From Desulfomonile tiedjei DSM 6799 (GTDB lineage Bacteria > Desulfobacterota > Desulfomonilia > Desulfomonilales > Desulfomonilaceae), in the NCBI RefSeq assembly GCF_000266945.1, contig NC_018025.1:3221001-3285000 (forward strand): DNA of 64,000 bases. The letters run 5' to 3'. The notes under the pieces are model-generated. The model saw nothing but the letters and a program-made list of their open reading frames with translations, ran no database searches and was not told the DNA's origin. Position 1 is the first letter of the stretch, and each line of letters opens with the position of its first letter. Shown here piece by piece: positions 1 through 10,128 of this stretch. The position numbers and the translations under genes were made by a program.

Positions 1-1044
1 AAAGTGGCTTTAATCTACCCTTCCCGGGCTCTCACTATTCTGAATGCAAGCGGTTACGTAGTGGCGCAAAGAAAGGCGGCGGTTTCTTCAAAAGCAACCG
101 GAAGGCTTGAAAAACTTAACGTGGAGGAAGGGAAACAAGTTCGGGAAGGCGACATTCTGGCGGTTCTGGAAAATCAGGATCTGAAAGCCACTCTCGAGGA
201 AGCTCAGGCCGCACAAAAAGTTGCCCAGGCCGCCTTGAGAAATGCCGAAGCTGAATTAACCGACGCAACCCTGAATTATCAGAGAAATACCGCTTTGCGG
301 CAATCGGGAGCCGTATCGGTACAAGCCTTCGACGCAGCCGAAGCCAGATACAAAAAAGCTGTGGCATCGGAAAGATCCGCCAGATTCGGTGTCGATCGAG
401 CTGAAGCATCGCTGAAAGTCGCTGAAGTCAATCTGGAATACTCGTACATTCGTGCCCCGTTTCCGGGTGTGATACTCACTAAGAATGCTGATGTCGGAGA
501 AGTGGTTGCTCCATTCGGCGCTTCGTCACTGGCCAAAGCAGCGGTCGTTACCATGGCTGACATGGATTCCCTCATGGTGGAAGTGGACGTCGCTGAATCG
601 AGCCTGGAGAAAGTCAAAGTCGGCGGCGCGGCAGAAATTCGTCTGGATGCTTATCCTCATGACCGTTTTCCCGGGACCGTCCACATGATTGTGCCGACAG
701 CAGATCGATCCAAAGCCACTGTTATGACGAAAGTGAAATTTGACAAGCTAGACCCCAAAGTGCTTCCTGAAATGAGTGCAAAAGTGGCTTTTCTGTCTCG
801 CCCGTTGAAAGAAGATGAGCATACACCTTTTCTCGGTGTCCCTGCTGCCGCAATAAAAGCGAGAGAAAAAACAAAAGTTGTGTTTCGGGTCGCGAGCGAC
901 CGCATGCAATCGATCCCGGTCAAGACCGGCAGGACCTGGAACGATGTTGTGGAAATTCTTGACGGCTTGTCGGAAGGAGATCTTGTAATTCTCAGCTCGG
1001 ATAAGCCCCTTCAAGACGGTCGCAGGATACGAGTAAAGGAATGA
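1..1044 (+). CDS. HlyD/MacA-type efflux periplasmic adaptor subunit (5' partial)
   Basis: The frame is open from the first base, so the N-terminal membrane anchor lies outside the window. Two lipoyl-like half motifs (around GRLEKLNVEEGKQVREGD and YIRAPFPGVI) flank an Ala/Glu-rich coiled-coil hairpin at about residues 60-135 of the visible part. A beta-barrel region and a C-terminal membrane-proximal domain ending GRRIRVKE follow. Such proteins bridge an inner-membrane transporter and an outer-membrane channel. The stop codon overlaps the start of the ABC ATPase gene (ATGA), so the two are translationally coupled and this is probably the adaptor of a MacAB-like exporter. The substrate is unknown. 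Confidence 0.85.
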   Translation, partial: KVALIYPSRALTILNASGYVVAQRKAAVSSKATGRLEKLNVEEGKQVREGDILAVLENQDLKATLEEAQAAQKVAQAALRNAEAELTDATLNYQRNTALRQSGAVSVQAFDAAEARYKKAVASERSARFGVDRAEASLKVAEVNLEYSYIRAPFPGVILTKNADVGEVVAPFGASSLAKAAVVTMADMDSLMVEVDVAESSLEKVKVGGAAEIRLDAYPHDRFPGTVHMIVPTADRSKATVMTKVKFDKLDPKVLPEMSAKVAFLSRPLKEDEHTPFLGVPAAAIKAREKTKVVFRVASDRMQSIPVKTGRTWNDVVEILDGLSEGDLVILSSDKPLQDGRRIRVKE

Positions 1045-1757
1045 CGCCGGAAACAGCGGAACCCAACAAGATAGTCGTTATAGAGCATCTCAGCAAATCC
1101 TATATGCGCGGCGATCAAGAAATCCCTGTTCTTAGAGATATTTCCCTGACTGTCGATGAAGGCGAGTTTCTAGCTCTTATGGGACCTTCCGGTTCCGGAA
1201 AAACAACCCTGCTCAACTTGATTGCCGGGATCGATACCCCGGATGAAGGCATGCTGCGGATTGGAGGAGAGAATATTGCCGAGTTGGACGAGTCGAAATT
1301 GAGTCAATGGAGAGCACGACACGTCGGATTCATCTTTCAGTTCTACAATTTGATTCCCGTGCTCAACGCCTTTGAAAATGTACAATTGCCCCTTCTTCTG
1401 ACCTCTCTTTCTCGCGAGATCAGGAGAGAGCACGCCGAGGTAGCACTAAAAGCAGTCGGGCTTGCAGACCGGATGGATCATTATCCCTCGCAACTTTCGG
1501 GAGGGCAGCAACAAAGGGTAGCCATTGCCCGTGCTCTCGTCACAGACCCTTTGCTGATAGTCGCAGACGAGCCGACGGGCGACCTGGACAAAAGATCCGC
1601 CGGCGAAGTCTTGAATCTTCTTACCCAATTGAATGATGACTTTGAAAAGACCATCATCATGGTGACTCACGATGCCCGTGCAGCCAAAAGATCTAAGAAA
1701 ATACTGTACCTGGATAAAGGGGTGCTTGCAGAATCGCTGGTGGACGACACACTGTAA
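1041..1757 (+). CDS. ABC transporter ATP-binding protein, LolD/MacB type
   Basis: This 238-residue nucleotide-binding domain has a complete motif set: Walker [10 protein letters not shown], signature [15 protein letters not shown], Walker [14 protein letters not shown] and H-loop MVTHD. The [16 protein letters not shown] stretch is typical of the LolD/MacB/FtsE clade. It hydrolyses ATP on the cytoplasmic side to drive an FtsX/MacB-like permease. The start codon overlaps the adaptor stop. No permease follows, because the next gene is convergent and begins immediately after this stop, so the permease is either upstream of the window or elsewhere. Confidence 0.9.
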   Translation: MTPETAEPNKIVVIEHLSKSYMRGDQEIPVLRDISLTVDEGEFLALMGPSGSGKTTLLNLIAGIDTPDEGMLRIGGENIAELDESKLSQWRARHVGFIFQFYNLIPVLNAFENVQLPLLLTSLSREIRREHAEVALKAVGLADRMDHYPSQLSGGQQQRVAIARALVTDPLLIVADEPTGDLDKRSAGEVLNLLTQLNDDFEKTIIMVTHDARAAKRSKKILYLDKGVLAESLVDDTL

Positions 1758-2765
1758 TCACGATATTTCTTTGTGACGGGCAAGGTTCTTGAAATATTCA
1801 TCCTGATTGAGGGCGAGCAGATCCTCCAGCAGACTGGTCTCACCGGTAATACTCTCGATTTCGCCGGCAAAAAATTGTCTTAAGACTCTGTTCTGCCCTA
1901 ACGGCCTGCGGTCTCTGTTCTTGTAGAAGGCCTTCAGATAGATGTGCATTCGCGCGTAGCAGTTTTCCAGCTGATCCAAATCTTCCCGGACCATTTGCTC
2001 GTACATTTCGTCTTTGGGCATGTCAGGGTTTTGTTCAATTATTTCGCGCTTTTCTCGAATTCTGTCGCTTTTTGCAATGATATGGCCAACATATTGGTTT
2101 ATTTCATCAAAAGTCCCGTCATCCGCCATCACAACGAGAAGGTTGTCTTGAGAGCCCGGTCGATTTCCCTGTGGCGCGCCTGAAACCTGAGGCGCTCCGG
2201 AGGAACCATCCTGCCAGAGTTCTGCGTCTTCGCTGCTCTTGGCCACAGCCAGCTTCTCGATCTTCTGGCGGATTCCGTCCCTGAGGAAATCGGGCACCTT
2301 ATTCTTCAATCGTTTCAGTTGGTTGCCGTACAATGTGGTGAGGATACGATATCCCACTTCCATTGAGCTGTTCAGCATTGAAAAGATGGCGATTGTTCGC
2401 CGATCTTCCAGACTTATAAGCTGAAGCATGATTTCCTGAACAGCAGGGGTGAGATAAAACTTGAATTGCCGGTTATCGTCGGACAGCTTCTTGGTGTACA
2501 TACGGAAATTGTCTTCGACTGTGTCAGGGCGCACCTCGAACTGAAATCCGACCACAAGGCGACCCTTTAACTCGAGAATCTTTCTCGCTTTGCTTCGGTC
2601 GAAATTGCTCTTTTCAAGGAGAAACAACTCTCCAATACGATCGTTTTGAAGAGCTTTCTCAGTAAAAGAGTTAATTCGACTCAGCGACTGTTCGAGAATC
2701 GTCGCGTATTTAGAGTCTATGGTCAGATCCGGTATGATTTGAATAGCATAGTTGCTGGAATTCAA
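1758..2765 (-). CDS. Uncharacterised 335-residue protein
   Basis: I do not recognise this family. The protein is soluble and charged, without a signal peptide or membrane segment. A low-complexity Gly/Ser/Pro/Gln linker at about residues 185-205 separates two mostly helical parts. The C-terminal part (DEINQYVGHIIAKSDRIREKR and onward) is strongly helical. The only available start is TTG, since an in-frame TGA lies eight codons upstream with no other start codon between. The gene is convergent with the ABC ATPase gene, with no bases between the stops, and lies 38 bp downstream of the PAC2 gene, so the two may be co-transcribed. Confidence 0.7.
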   Translation of the reverse strand: MNSSNYAIQIIPDLTIDSKYATILEQSLSRINSFTEKALQNDRIGELFLLEKSNFDRSKARKILELKGRLVVGFQFEVRPDTVEDNFRMYTKKLSDDNRQFKFYLTPAVQEIMLQLISLEDRRTIAIFSMLNSSMEVGYRILTTLYGNQLKRLKNKVPDFLRDGIRQKIEKLAVAKSSEDAELWQDGSSGAPQVSGAPQGNRPGSQDNLLVVMADDGTFDEINQYVGHIIAKSDRIREKREIIEQNPDMPKDEMYEQMVREDLDQLENCYARMHIYLKAFYKNRDRRPLGQNRVLRQFFAGEIESITGETSLLEDLLALNQDEYFKNLARHKEIS

Positions 2766-2803
2766 TGCCTGACCGCCGGTTTTGAATCAGTGGAGCCTCT
2801 ACA

Positions 2804-3694
2804 TTAAATGTCGGGATCTTTGCTGTGATCCCGTTTCACAAAATCATCCAACCGGATGATCTTCTCATTGCCTTTTACATGGTTGCGAGGGTTCTTCGGC
2901 CCGCCGATGGACTCTACGAATTGTTTAAGATTCGGATCCTTTGCGAGCGCCTCGTTTATTTTTCGGTCCAGTTCCTGCGATTTCTGATCGAGGACTTCAG
3001 TTGAGCACCTCAGACCGACGAGCCTGTTCAGTATTCCGATGATTCGGGCAACGACACGAGGGCTTTTCTCCAGATAAGCGGGAACATGCCCCCAGAGACT
3101 TGTGGCATCTATCCCTACCTCCGAAAAAGTCTTGACCAGGTGAGAATGAATACTTACCGGCCCATAATACTCTGATGGACGCACCCCGTACCCGAGTTGC
3201 GTCATCTCGTCCAAGACCGAGTTGCTCGACCCCACTACCGTGATGAGGGCTGACGATGTATGGGACACCGTGTCCTGGACTCCACCTATAGTAAAAACTT
3301 TCCTTACACGGAGCCGGTGTATCACGTCAACAAAAATGGTTGCGTATACATTCCATCTGAAGCTCGGTTCCTTGCCGAGAAAGAGTAATAGGTCGTGTTC
3401 TCCACCGGAATTTTCCCAATAGGTCAGTTCTGATACGCTTGCATCCAGTTCATGGATGATCCCGTCCTCAATTTGAGCGATAGGCCTATCTGATGTGTAA
3501 TTTGTAAAGGTTTCTTCGTCCAGCCGAGCCGCCAGTCTAGGTCTCAATGCCTGAGTCAAATAATAAAGCGTATCGGACGAGACACTCCCTGCGTTCGGCC
3601 ACCCGTGAAATCCCATCACCAGAATGGGGGCACGGAGTTGTTCCGGTATTTGCATCCAGCTAAGATAAGGAGAAGAATGAACTGAATCGGCCAT
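2804..3694 (-). CDS. PAC2 family protein
   Basis: The 296-residue protein has PAC2-family hallmarks: N-terminal PILVMGFHGWPNAGSVSS, then YTSDRP, and a central GGVQDTVSHTSS segment. PAC2 proteins are related to the archaeal/eukaryotic proteasome-assembly chaperone 2 fold and occur in many bacteria without a proven biochemical role. The start ATG has a purine-rich AAGAG upstream. The next gene on this strand going upstream is mnmA, 120 bp away. The family call is fairly secure; the function is not. Confidence 0.8.
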   Translation of the reverse strand: MADSVHSSPYLSWMQIPEQLRAPILVMGFHGWPNAGSVSSDTLYYLTQALRPRLAARLDEETFTNYTSDRPIAQIEDGIIHELDASVSELTYWENSGGEHDLLLFLGKEPSFRWNVYATIFVDVIHRLRVRKVFTIGGVQDTVSHTSSALITVVGSSNSVLDEMTQLGYGVRPSEYYGPVSIHSHLVKTFSEVGIDATSLWGHVPAYLEKSPRVVARIIGILNRLVGLRCSTEVLDQKSQELDRKINEALAKDPNLKQFVESIGGPKNPRNHVKGNEKIIRLDDFVKRDHSKDPDI

Positions 3695-3814
3695 ATGTGC
3701 TGCTCTTTTCCGGCAGGATCATTTTACCCCGAATGGAGCCCCGAGATCAACCGCAAGATCTCTCGCTATTCCATATTATAAGCCTTCAGGCGTGAAGAAA
3801 GTATGCAAGAGGAT

Positions 3815-4849
3815 TCAGTCCTCCGGAGACCCGGTTCCCTGAATCCAGCCCCCCCCGACTACCTCGTCCTCCAAATAGAGCACCGCAGCCTGTCCGGGAG
3901 CAATTCCAGATTGCGGGCAATCAAGCGTCAGCTCAATCCTATCCTGACGAATATCCGAAACAGAGCACCAGGCAGCTCTGGAAGTCGAACGCACTTTTAC
4001 CTGGAATCTGTCACCGCGGGAAACGCTGTGCAGAGGAAATACATTCAAATTCCGTATCCATAGCTTCTGCTGGAGTGTTTCTTCCTTGAATCCGACGATC
4101 ACGGAATTCGCTGCCGGATCGATTCGCACGACATACAAAGGCCTTGGCGCACAAATGCCTAATCCTCTGCGCTGGCCTACCGTAAAGTGCGCAATCCCGG
4201 AGTGTCGGCCCAAATATTCCCCTCTGATATTCAATATGCTGCCCGGTTTTTCAGGGATTCCCTTTTCCCGAAGAAAGAGCCGATAATCTCCTCCCGGGAT
4301 GAAACACAGTTCCTGCGATTCTTCCGAATGAGCTGCAGCTATTCCTTCTCTGCGAAGCATGTCGCGGATATCTGCTTTCGCATAGTCTCCGAGAGGAAAG
4401 AGAACACTGCCGAGCGCCGTTGCAGGGAGGTTGAACAGAAAGTACGACTGATCTTTGGAAGTGTCGATTCCCTTTAATAATCTGCCCGAGAGGGCGATTC
4501 GCGCGTAGTGACCGGTTGCCAACACGTCGCAACCCAAAGATCGAGCGCGTTCGCGAAGAAGCCCGAACTTGATTCGTCTGTTGCACTGGGGACAGGGCGA
4601 AGGGGTCAGTCCCCTTAAATACTGATCGAGAAAAGGCTCGACTACGTACTTGCAGAATTCCAGGGATAAATCAACGGCACGAATGGTGATTCCGAGCTGC
4701 TCCGCGGCGTGCCTGGCCTGCAGCCAGGAAGAGTCCGAAGCCGAATGCAGTCGCATATGCAATCCTAGAAGCTCGTGGCCCTCATTCTTCAGTAAGAAAG
4801 CCGCGGCGGTACTGTCCATTCCGCCACTCATTGCGACTGCGATGCGCAT
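3815..4849 (-). CDS. mnmA: tRNA-specific 2-thiouridylase MnmA
   Basis: MnmA forms the s2U34 modification in tRNAs for Lys, Glu and Gln, using ATP to adenylate U34 and a persulfide for sulfur. The sequence shows the PP-loop AMSGGMDST at residues 6-14, the catalytic Cys in PCPQCNRRIKFG and the partner Cys in SQELCFIPGG. The ending YLEDEVVGGGWI is typical of the family. Its 344 residues match the family (about 350-370). The start is supported by AGAAGG just upstream of ATG. It is probably a single-gene unit. Confidence 0.95.
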   Translation of the reverse strand: MRIAVAMSGGMDSTAAAFLLKNEGHELLGLHMRLHSASDSSWLQARHAAEQLGITIRAVDLSLEFCKYVVEPFLDQYLRGLTPSPCPQCNRRIKFGLLRERARSLGCDVLATGHYARIALSGRLLKGIDTSKDQSYFLFNLPATALGSVLFPLGDYAKADIRDMLRREGIAAAHSEESQELCFIPGGDYRLFLREKGIPEKPGSILNIRGEYLGRHSGIAHFTVGQRRGLGICAPRPLYVVRIDPAANSVIVGFKEETLQQKLWIRNLNVFPLHSVSRGDRFQVKVRSTSRAAWCSVSDIRQDRIELTLDCPQSGIAPGQAAVLYLEDEVVGGGWIQGTGSPED

Positions 4850-4914
4850 ATTATCCTTCTGATCGGGTAAGCTTTTGTAGACAAATTATAGCAGAATTTC
4901 CGGAAGTTTCGTTT

Positions 4915-7809
4915 TCATTGAGGATTGCTTACCGGAGACCTTGGTGCCGGAGTAAAAGGCTGATATGTCGGATACGAACGCGGTCCTGCACTGGTTCGAG
5001 AATCGTCCGGTCTCCTCTGTGGAGGCAGGTTTGGATTCGCCTGGGTGGGCGGCATACTCTCCTGCTGTCGCTGAGGTAACACAGACTGAGCCGGTGGTGC
5101 AGTCGGTCGTACAGGCTGATACGGATTCCCTGGGGGAGCCTGGAATCCGGGATTGGGAGCAGGTGGCGCAGGCCTGGAGCCTTCCGGAAACAAATTTCTG
5201 CCGTCCATCGGATGCAGAGGAGTAGCCCCGGTTGGTTGAGTCTGCTGCACCCCCGGCGGTAGCATTTGCAGGTACGCTCCCTGGCCGTATTGCCCCGGAA
5301 TCACGATTCCCCTGTATTCGGCCAATCTCTCTGGAGGATCGAGTGGACTGGTCACGAGAGTCAGATCCGAAAACGGCGAATACACAGGTTCTCTTACCAC
5401 CTTAGGTGTGAAGCCTTCGCTGACGTTGCCCGTAAAAGTCAGCATTTCCTTGAACGTAATGTCCGGAGGAACCGGAAATTCTCTTTCCGGCCTATTCTCC
5501 AGGACTTTACGCATGAAATACCCCCAGATGGGCAGTGCAGCGCGGGCCCCCTCTTCCCGATTTCCGACCGGACGCTTCTCATCGAACCCGACCCAAACGC
5601 CGGTGGTATAATCGGGATTGAACCCTATGAACCATGTGTCCTCCGCATTGTTCGTGGTTCCTGTTTTTCCTGCCAGGTCTTTGCGCTTGACGTAATTACT
5701 TATCCTTGCACCGGTCCCGTGCCGTACACCTCCCTGCAAAAGCGAAGTCATTACGTACGCCGTTTGCGGTGATAATGCAGCTACAACTTTGCGACCTCCA
5801 GAGTTTCTGACGGTATCCTCTTCCTTGATCTCCCCTGCAGCAGGTTGTTTTCCACCAACGCCGGGTCCTGTAATTTGGGAAGGTCGAGAGTCAAATCTCG
5901 AATCCAAGAGAGCGGCCTGTTCTCTAAATTCTTCCCGCGGCACCGGCCGAGGAATAGCGGACTCGTCCAGCAGCGGAACTTCCGAATTCTCCTCGAGCAC
6001 ATTTCCGAATCTGTCTTCTATGCGTTTTACCAGCACAGGTTCGAGGTGTACGCCACTATTAGGAAAGACGGTGTACGCAGAAGTCAGCTCGAAAAGACTT
6101 ACTTCCGAAGTTCCCAGACTCAACGACAGGTTGCGGCCCAGATCCGCGGTAATCCCCATTCTTCGGGCAAGATCTATGACCGGATCGAGCCCCACATCGA
6201 ACAGGATCTTGGCTGTGCAGATGTTGCGCGAGAGCTCCAGTGCTCGACGCAGACTTAACGGCCCGAGAAAATCACCGCCTGCGTTTCTCGGCTCCCATTC
6301 CTCGCCCGGATTCTCCAACTCGAATTCTGTGGGTTCATCGATAATGATTGTCGCGGGGCTGTAGCTCTTCTCCTCTATAGCTGCGGAATAGATAAGAGGC
6401 TTGAAAGAGCTTCCCGGCTGGCGTTTGGCCTGCGTGGCCCTGTTGAACTTGAACTGCTCCATTGACGCTCCGCCAACAAGCGCCCTCACGAATCCGGTCT
6501 TATTTTCTATACAAACAAGCGCGCCCTGCAGTTTCGGATCGTTATCCAGTAAAAAGAGAGGCACGTCATCCGCAAATTTATCAAACTTGAGAGCCAGGAC
6601 TTGTCCGACTTTGAATGCCTGGTTTACGTGATCGAGCCGAACCATTCCCCTGAGTTTCTTGCTCAACCACACTTCGAGATCCATATTCTTCGTCTTGTGG
6701 ACAATGACCCTGGTCACGACTCCCTGGTAAACATTTCCTTCGTGAAGTTCGGGCGTACTTCGTCGCTGCAAGAGTTCGGATATTTGTTCTTTCGGGATAG
6801 TACGCACAATGGCGAGATTCTTCTGTCTTCCCCTGATTTCCTGCAACCCTTTTTCCAAAGCCTCAAATGCCTGTTTCTGATAATCCACACGGCAGGTAGT
6901 GAAGACCTTGAGACCTTCATTGTAGAGTCTTTCTTCTCCATATTTCCTTACTATGTAGCGCCTGACAGCCTCTGCGAAATCGGGAACAACATCGAACGGC
7001 CGCACCACTTCTTTTCTGAATTTCAACGGTTCTTCAAGTGCTTTCTTTCGTTGCTCTTCAGTCAAAAATCCGAATTTCGCCATTCGTCCGAGCACTGTGG
7101 CCTGTCGCTGTCTCGCCAGTTCTTCGCTCTTGAAGGGATTGTAGCGTGAAGGACTTGCGACGAGTCCCGCGATCAAGGCAGCTTCGGAAACAGTCAAATG
7201 CTCCACAGGTTTGTCGAAATATCCCCGAGCCGCAGCTTCCACCCCGTGACAGCCTTCCCCGAGATAAATCTCATTCAGATACACGTACAGAATCTTCTTT
7301 TTTCCCCACGCAGCCTCAAGTTGCGGAGCGAGGATGAATTCCCTTATTTTGCGGGAGAAGGTGCGCTCTCTGGAAAGGAGAAAATTCCGGGTCACCTGCA
7401 TAGTTATGGTGCTCCCGCCCTGTGTTATCCTCCCTGCACTGATATTCCGAACGATTGCTCGGCCCACAGAGTACCAATCAATGCCCGAGTGTTCATAAAA
7501 TCTTGAATCTTCAGCCGCGAGGAATGCCAGAATCACGTGAGGAGGAATTTGCTCGAGTTCCACCACAAACCGTTTCTGCTTGTAGAAGATACCGATAACC
7601 GTTCCATCATCCGCATAGAAAGTTGAGACAGTCCGCGGCTCGTATGATTGCAACGTGGGAATGTCGGGCAAATTCTGAGAAAACACGAGATATGTTCCCA
7701 GTGCTGCCCCGGCAGCAAATATGGGAATCTGGATCGCAACAACCAGAGGAATGAGAAAGAATACCGTGAATACGAATTTTGCAGCTCTGTTTTTTCCTAA
7801 CAGTTTCAT
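4915..7809 (-). CDS. Class A penicillin-binding protein (PBP1A-type transglycosylase/transpeptidase)
   Basis: This bifunctional peptidoglycan synthase is anchored by one N-terminal membrane segment (about residues 10-38). The GT51 glycosyltransferase domain shows EDSRFYEHSGIDW and GGSTITMQVTRN. An OB-like insertion precedes the transpeptidase domain, which has the active serine S467 in PGSSFKPL, the SRN motif in ELSRNICTAK and the KTGTTN box. The last 110 or so residues are a Pro/Gln/Ala-rich tail, probably disordered and periplasmic. At 964 residues it is longer than typical PBP1A because of this tail and a spacer around residues 640-680. Confidence 0.95.
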   Translation of the reverse strand: MKLLGKNRAAKFVFTVFFLIPLVVAIQIPIFAAGAALGTYLVFSQNLPDIPTLQSYEPRTVSTFYADDGTVIGIFYKQKRFVVELEQIPPHVILAFLAAEDSRFYEHSGIDWYSVGRAIVRNISAGRITQGGSTITMQVTRNFLLSRERTFSRKIREFILAPQLEAAWGKKKILYVYLNEIYLGEGCHGVEAAARGYFDKPVEHLTVSEAALIAGLVASPSRYNPFKSEELARQRQATVLGRMAKFGFLTEEQRKKALEEPLKFRKEVVRPFDVVPDFAEAVRRYIVRKYGEERLYNEGLKVFTTCRVDYQKQAFEALEKGLQEIRGRQKNLAIVRTIPKEQISELLQRRSTPELHEGNVYQGVVTRVIVHKTKNMDLEVWLSKKLRGMVRLDHVNQAFKVGQVLALKFDKFADDVPLFLLDNDPKLQGALVCIENKTGFVRALVGGASMEQFKFNRATQAKRQPGSSFKPLIYSAAIEEKSYSPATIIIDEPTEFELENPGEEWEPRNAGGDFLGPLSLRRALELSRNICTAKILFDVGLDPVIDLARRMGITADLGRNLSLSLGTSEVSLFELTSAYTVFPNSGVHLEPVLVKRIEDRFGNVLEENSEVPLLDESAIPRPVPREEFREQAALLDSRFDSRPSQITGPGVGGKQPAAGEIKEEDTVRNSGGRKVVAALSPQTAYVMTSLLQGGVRHGTGARISNYVKRKDLAGKTGTTNNAEDTWFIGFNPDYTTGVWVGFDEKRPVGNREEGARAALPIWGYFMRKVLENRPEREFPVPPDITFKEMLTFTGNVSEGFTPKVVREPVYSPFSDLTLVTSPLDPPERLAEYRGIVIPGQYGQGAYLQMLPPGVQQTQPTGATPLHPMDGRNLFPEGSRPAPPAPNPGFQAPPGNPYQPVRPTAPPAQSVLPQRQQESMPPTQANPNLPPQRRPDDSRTSAGPRSYPTYQPFTPAPRSPVSNPQ

Positions 7810-8017
7810 GATTTCTCAGGGAATAGGATGTGCCGATTTTCGGGGCGTTTTTACAATCAGTCCGGAGGCGTTACGTTCTGCATCGAGAGAAACGGTTCCA
7901 CTGCCGAGAATAGTAACTTTCATGCAATGATCCATAATCTCGTCCAGTCAAGTGGTTATAGATGTATCAGTATTTGCCAAAAAAGACAACAACGTGAACT
8001 TGTTTGAACAACGCGTT

Positions 8018-8072
8018 GAGATTCTGAGTCTTTCGCTGTTCCGCTAGCGTTTGGACGAAAGGAGCGAATCTC
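8018..8072. other. Imperfect inverted repeat in the gap before the porin gene
   Basis: In the 587-bp gap between the two divergent genes, GAGATTC (8018-8024) and GAATCTC (8066-8072) enclose a second pair CTTTCG (8030-8035) and CGAAAG (8056-8061). It could be a structured leader or an operator. No protein-coding signal was seen in this gap. Confidence 0.35.
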
Positions 8073-8241
8073 CCGAACATCACCTTCGGAATTGTAGGAT
8101 TGTAAGATGGTCATCTCCTTTCTCCAGAAAGGCCGCCAATTCTTGCCCACCCGGCTGGAATCCACAAATTTAGAAATGAATATTTTTAGGAAGTTGACAT
8201 AAATGTATGCTTTTATTCCCCGATAAAACAATCTTTTTAGC

Positions 8242-8270
8242 TTGACAGGAGGAATTCATAAAAGTATGAT
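8242..8270 (+). promoter_or_regulatory. Sigma-70-type promoter for the outer-membrane barrel gene
   Basis: TTGACA at 8242-8247 and TATGAT at 8265-8270 are separated by exactly 17 bp, close to consensus. The motif ATAAAAGTATGA occurs here and again about 23 bp downstream (around 8283-8294), so the -10 region is duplicated. The leader to the ATG at 8397 would be about 120 nt. Confidence 0.75.
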
Positions 8271-8396
8271 CGGTTTACATTTGATAAAAGTATGAATGCG
8301 TCAAGAATCATGTTGCTTCCTTTCTGAGGGGGAACATGATGGCATGGTTTTAATCTAATTTGACGGGGTATCCCGTCTTCGTTGAAGGAGGAATAC

Positions 8397-10094
8397 ATGC
8401 ATTTCAATAGGGTTTGGTTGATAGCCATCGCCCTGCTAATGGGCATTTCCATGTCGGTAGCGCCGGCATCGGCATGGGAATTCAGAATGGACGGCTCTTA
8501 CGTTTGGCAATACGAATACAGGTCCCAGCTTGGAAATTCCCAGTTTTTCGGTCCTGAGGACGTTGATCTCGGCGCTATCGGAGCTTCTAATTCCATGAAC
8601 GCGTGGGTCGGTGGCCAGGGGAGCCCTGACATATTGGTTGCAGGTTCAGATGCATCATGGCAGTTCATGTACATGATCAATAACATGGACTTGCGCATCA
8701 ATCCCGCCATACGCGTCAGGGGCCTGTACTACATCGGAGCATGGGAACCTGTAGATCTCGCTCGAGGTATTACGGCAGCATCCTGGTACTACAACTATAA
8801 CATGCCTGGTGTTCAAAGATCATTCTCTCCGGGCTACTGGAACACATTATGGCTGACCGCGCAGCTCCCTTGGGGCACGCTCGCTCTCGGGAAACGCCCC
8901 TCCATTTTCGGCACCGGTTTGGCCTGGAACGGAGCTGAAAACCGATCGTCTGAATCGGTCAGCTTGGTTGCCGACTATGGTCCTCTCAGAATCGGTATCG
9001 GTTTCTATCCGGCTCGAGAAGGAAACGAAAGCTACTATAACCGTTTTGCCGACAAGAACAACCTGCGCGTGTACGATTTCTCCATGCCCACGATCACGTA
9101 CAGGAATGGTCCGGTTGACATCGGAGTGCTTTTGAATTACGTCCGCAGGCACAGAGGCCCTGATCGTTTTATCCGGACTGCCGCAGTGAAAGCCAACGAA
9201 GAAACCAGGGATAGAGAAGATTTCTACGGCGGCATCTATATGAAGTACAATAACGGCCGTTTCTTCCTCAATTCGGAATTCGATTGGTATGATCGTCTGG
9301 ATCGCCGTAGAGACGCGAATGCATTCCCTGGAGGAGCTATCACGGATTACGTTCAGGATTACAGAATCTTGACAGAACTCGGCGTCATGGCCGGCCCGAC
9401 CAAGATATCCCTCCTCGGTGCATGGCTTTCCGGAAATGACCGCCGGGCTGGCTACACAGCGAATATTAACCAGGGGACCATCGTCAACGCCATTCAGACT
9501 GCAACGTCTAACACTAGCAACTTCAGATATCAGTCTGCCACGACTTCGAATACCGGCGTTTTCCGCCCCTACAGTTATCTGATGGTGTACGCATACGGCT
9601 TGGGCGCGTACATGAACTCGGATACTGTCAACGGTTATGTTGCAGACGCAATGACCTATGGCGCCCGAATGGACTATGCTGTTGCAGCAAACTTGAACGT
9701 ATACGGCAGTTTCTTCTGGGCTGACCGGGTCGGCAACGGATATGGTTGGGGTTATCTCCTTCCCGATCCGAATATCAACGGCACCGGCGCAGTTGGCGGT
9801 GCATATCGCGGAACTTTCGCGGCAGGCGTACCCACCGCAGTTGCTCCGACTATTCCTGACAACAATCTCGGATGGGAAGTGGATGCAGGATTTGACTGGA
9901 AACTGCTCGAAGGCTTGCTCGTGAACTGCACATTCGGATATTGGCAGCCTGGACAGTGGTTCAATTATGCTGCCATCAGCAAAGCGAACCCCGGATGGAA
10001 TACCCCCAATGCAGGCAACAATTGGGGCACTATTCCCGGTCGAAATATCGATCCGATTTTCGGTATGGAACTCAAAGTGGTTGGCGAATTCTAA
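8397..10094 (+). CDS. Predicted outer-membrane beta-barrel (porin-like) protein
   Basis: The 565-residue precursor has a signal peptide ending APASA before WEFRMDG. The mature chain is rich in aromatic residues and Gly/Asn in alternating patterns, has no cytoplasmic-type domain and ends in Phe (KVVGEF), a typical outer-membrane beta-signal. The ATG at 8397 is chosen because AAGGAGG lies six bases upstream; the frame is open to a TTG at 8382 that lies in front of this ribosome-binding site. A near-consensus promoter and a strong terminator make it a single-gene, probably abundant product. The exact porin family and substrate are not recognised. Confidence 0.85.
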   Translation: MHFNRVWLIAIALLMGISMSVAPASAWEFRMDGSYVWQYEYRSQLGNSQFFGPEDVDLGAIGASNSMNAWVGGQGSPDILVAGSDASWQFMYMINNMDLRINPAIRVRGLYYIGAWEPVDLARGITAASWYYNYNMPGVQRSFSPGYWNTLWLTAQLPWGTLALGKRPSIFGTGLAWNGAENRSSESVSLVADYGPLRIGIGFYPAREGNESYYNRFADKNNLRVYDFSMPTITYRNGPVDIGVLLNYVRRHRGPDRFIRTAAVKANEETRDREDFYGGIYMKYNNGRFFLNSEFDWYDRLDRRRDANAFPGGAITDYVQDYRILTELGVMAGPTKISLLGAWLSGNDRRAGYTANINQGTIVNAIQTATSNTSNFRYQSATTSNTGVFRPYSYLMVYAYGLGAYMNSDTVNGYVADAMTYGARMDYAVAANLNVYGSFFWADRVGNGYGWGYLLPDPNINGTGAVGGAYRGTFAAGVPTAVAPTIPDNNLGWEVDAGFDWKLLEGLLVNCTFGYWQPGQWFNYAAISKANPGWNTPNAGNNWGTIPGRNIDPIFGMELKVVGEF

Positions 10095-10128
10095 GGTCTG
10101 AACCTTAAGATTCGGGACTTTGAACGGA

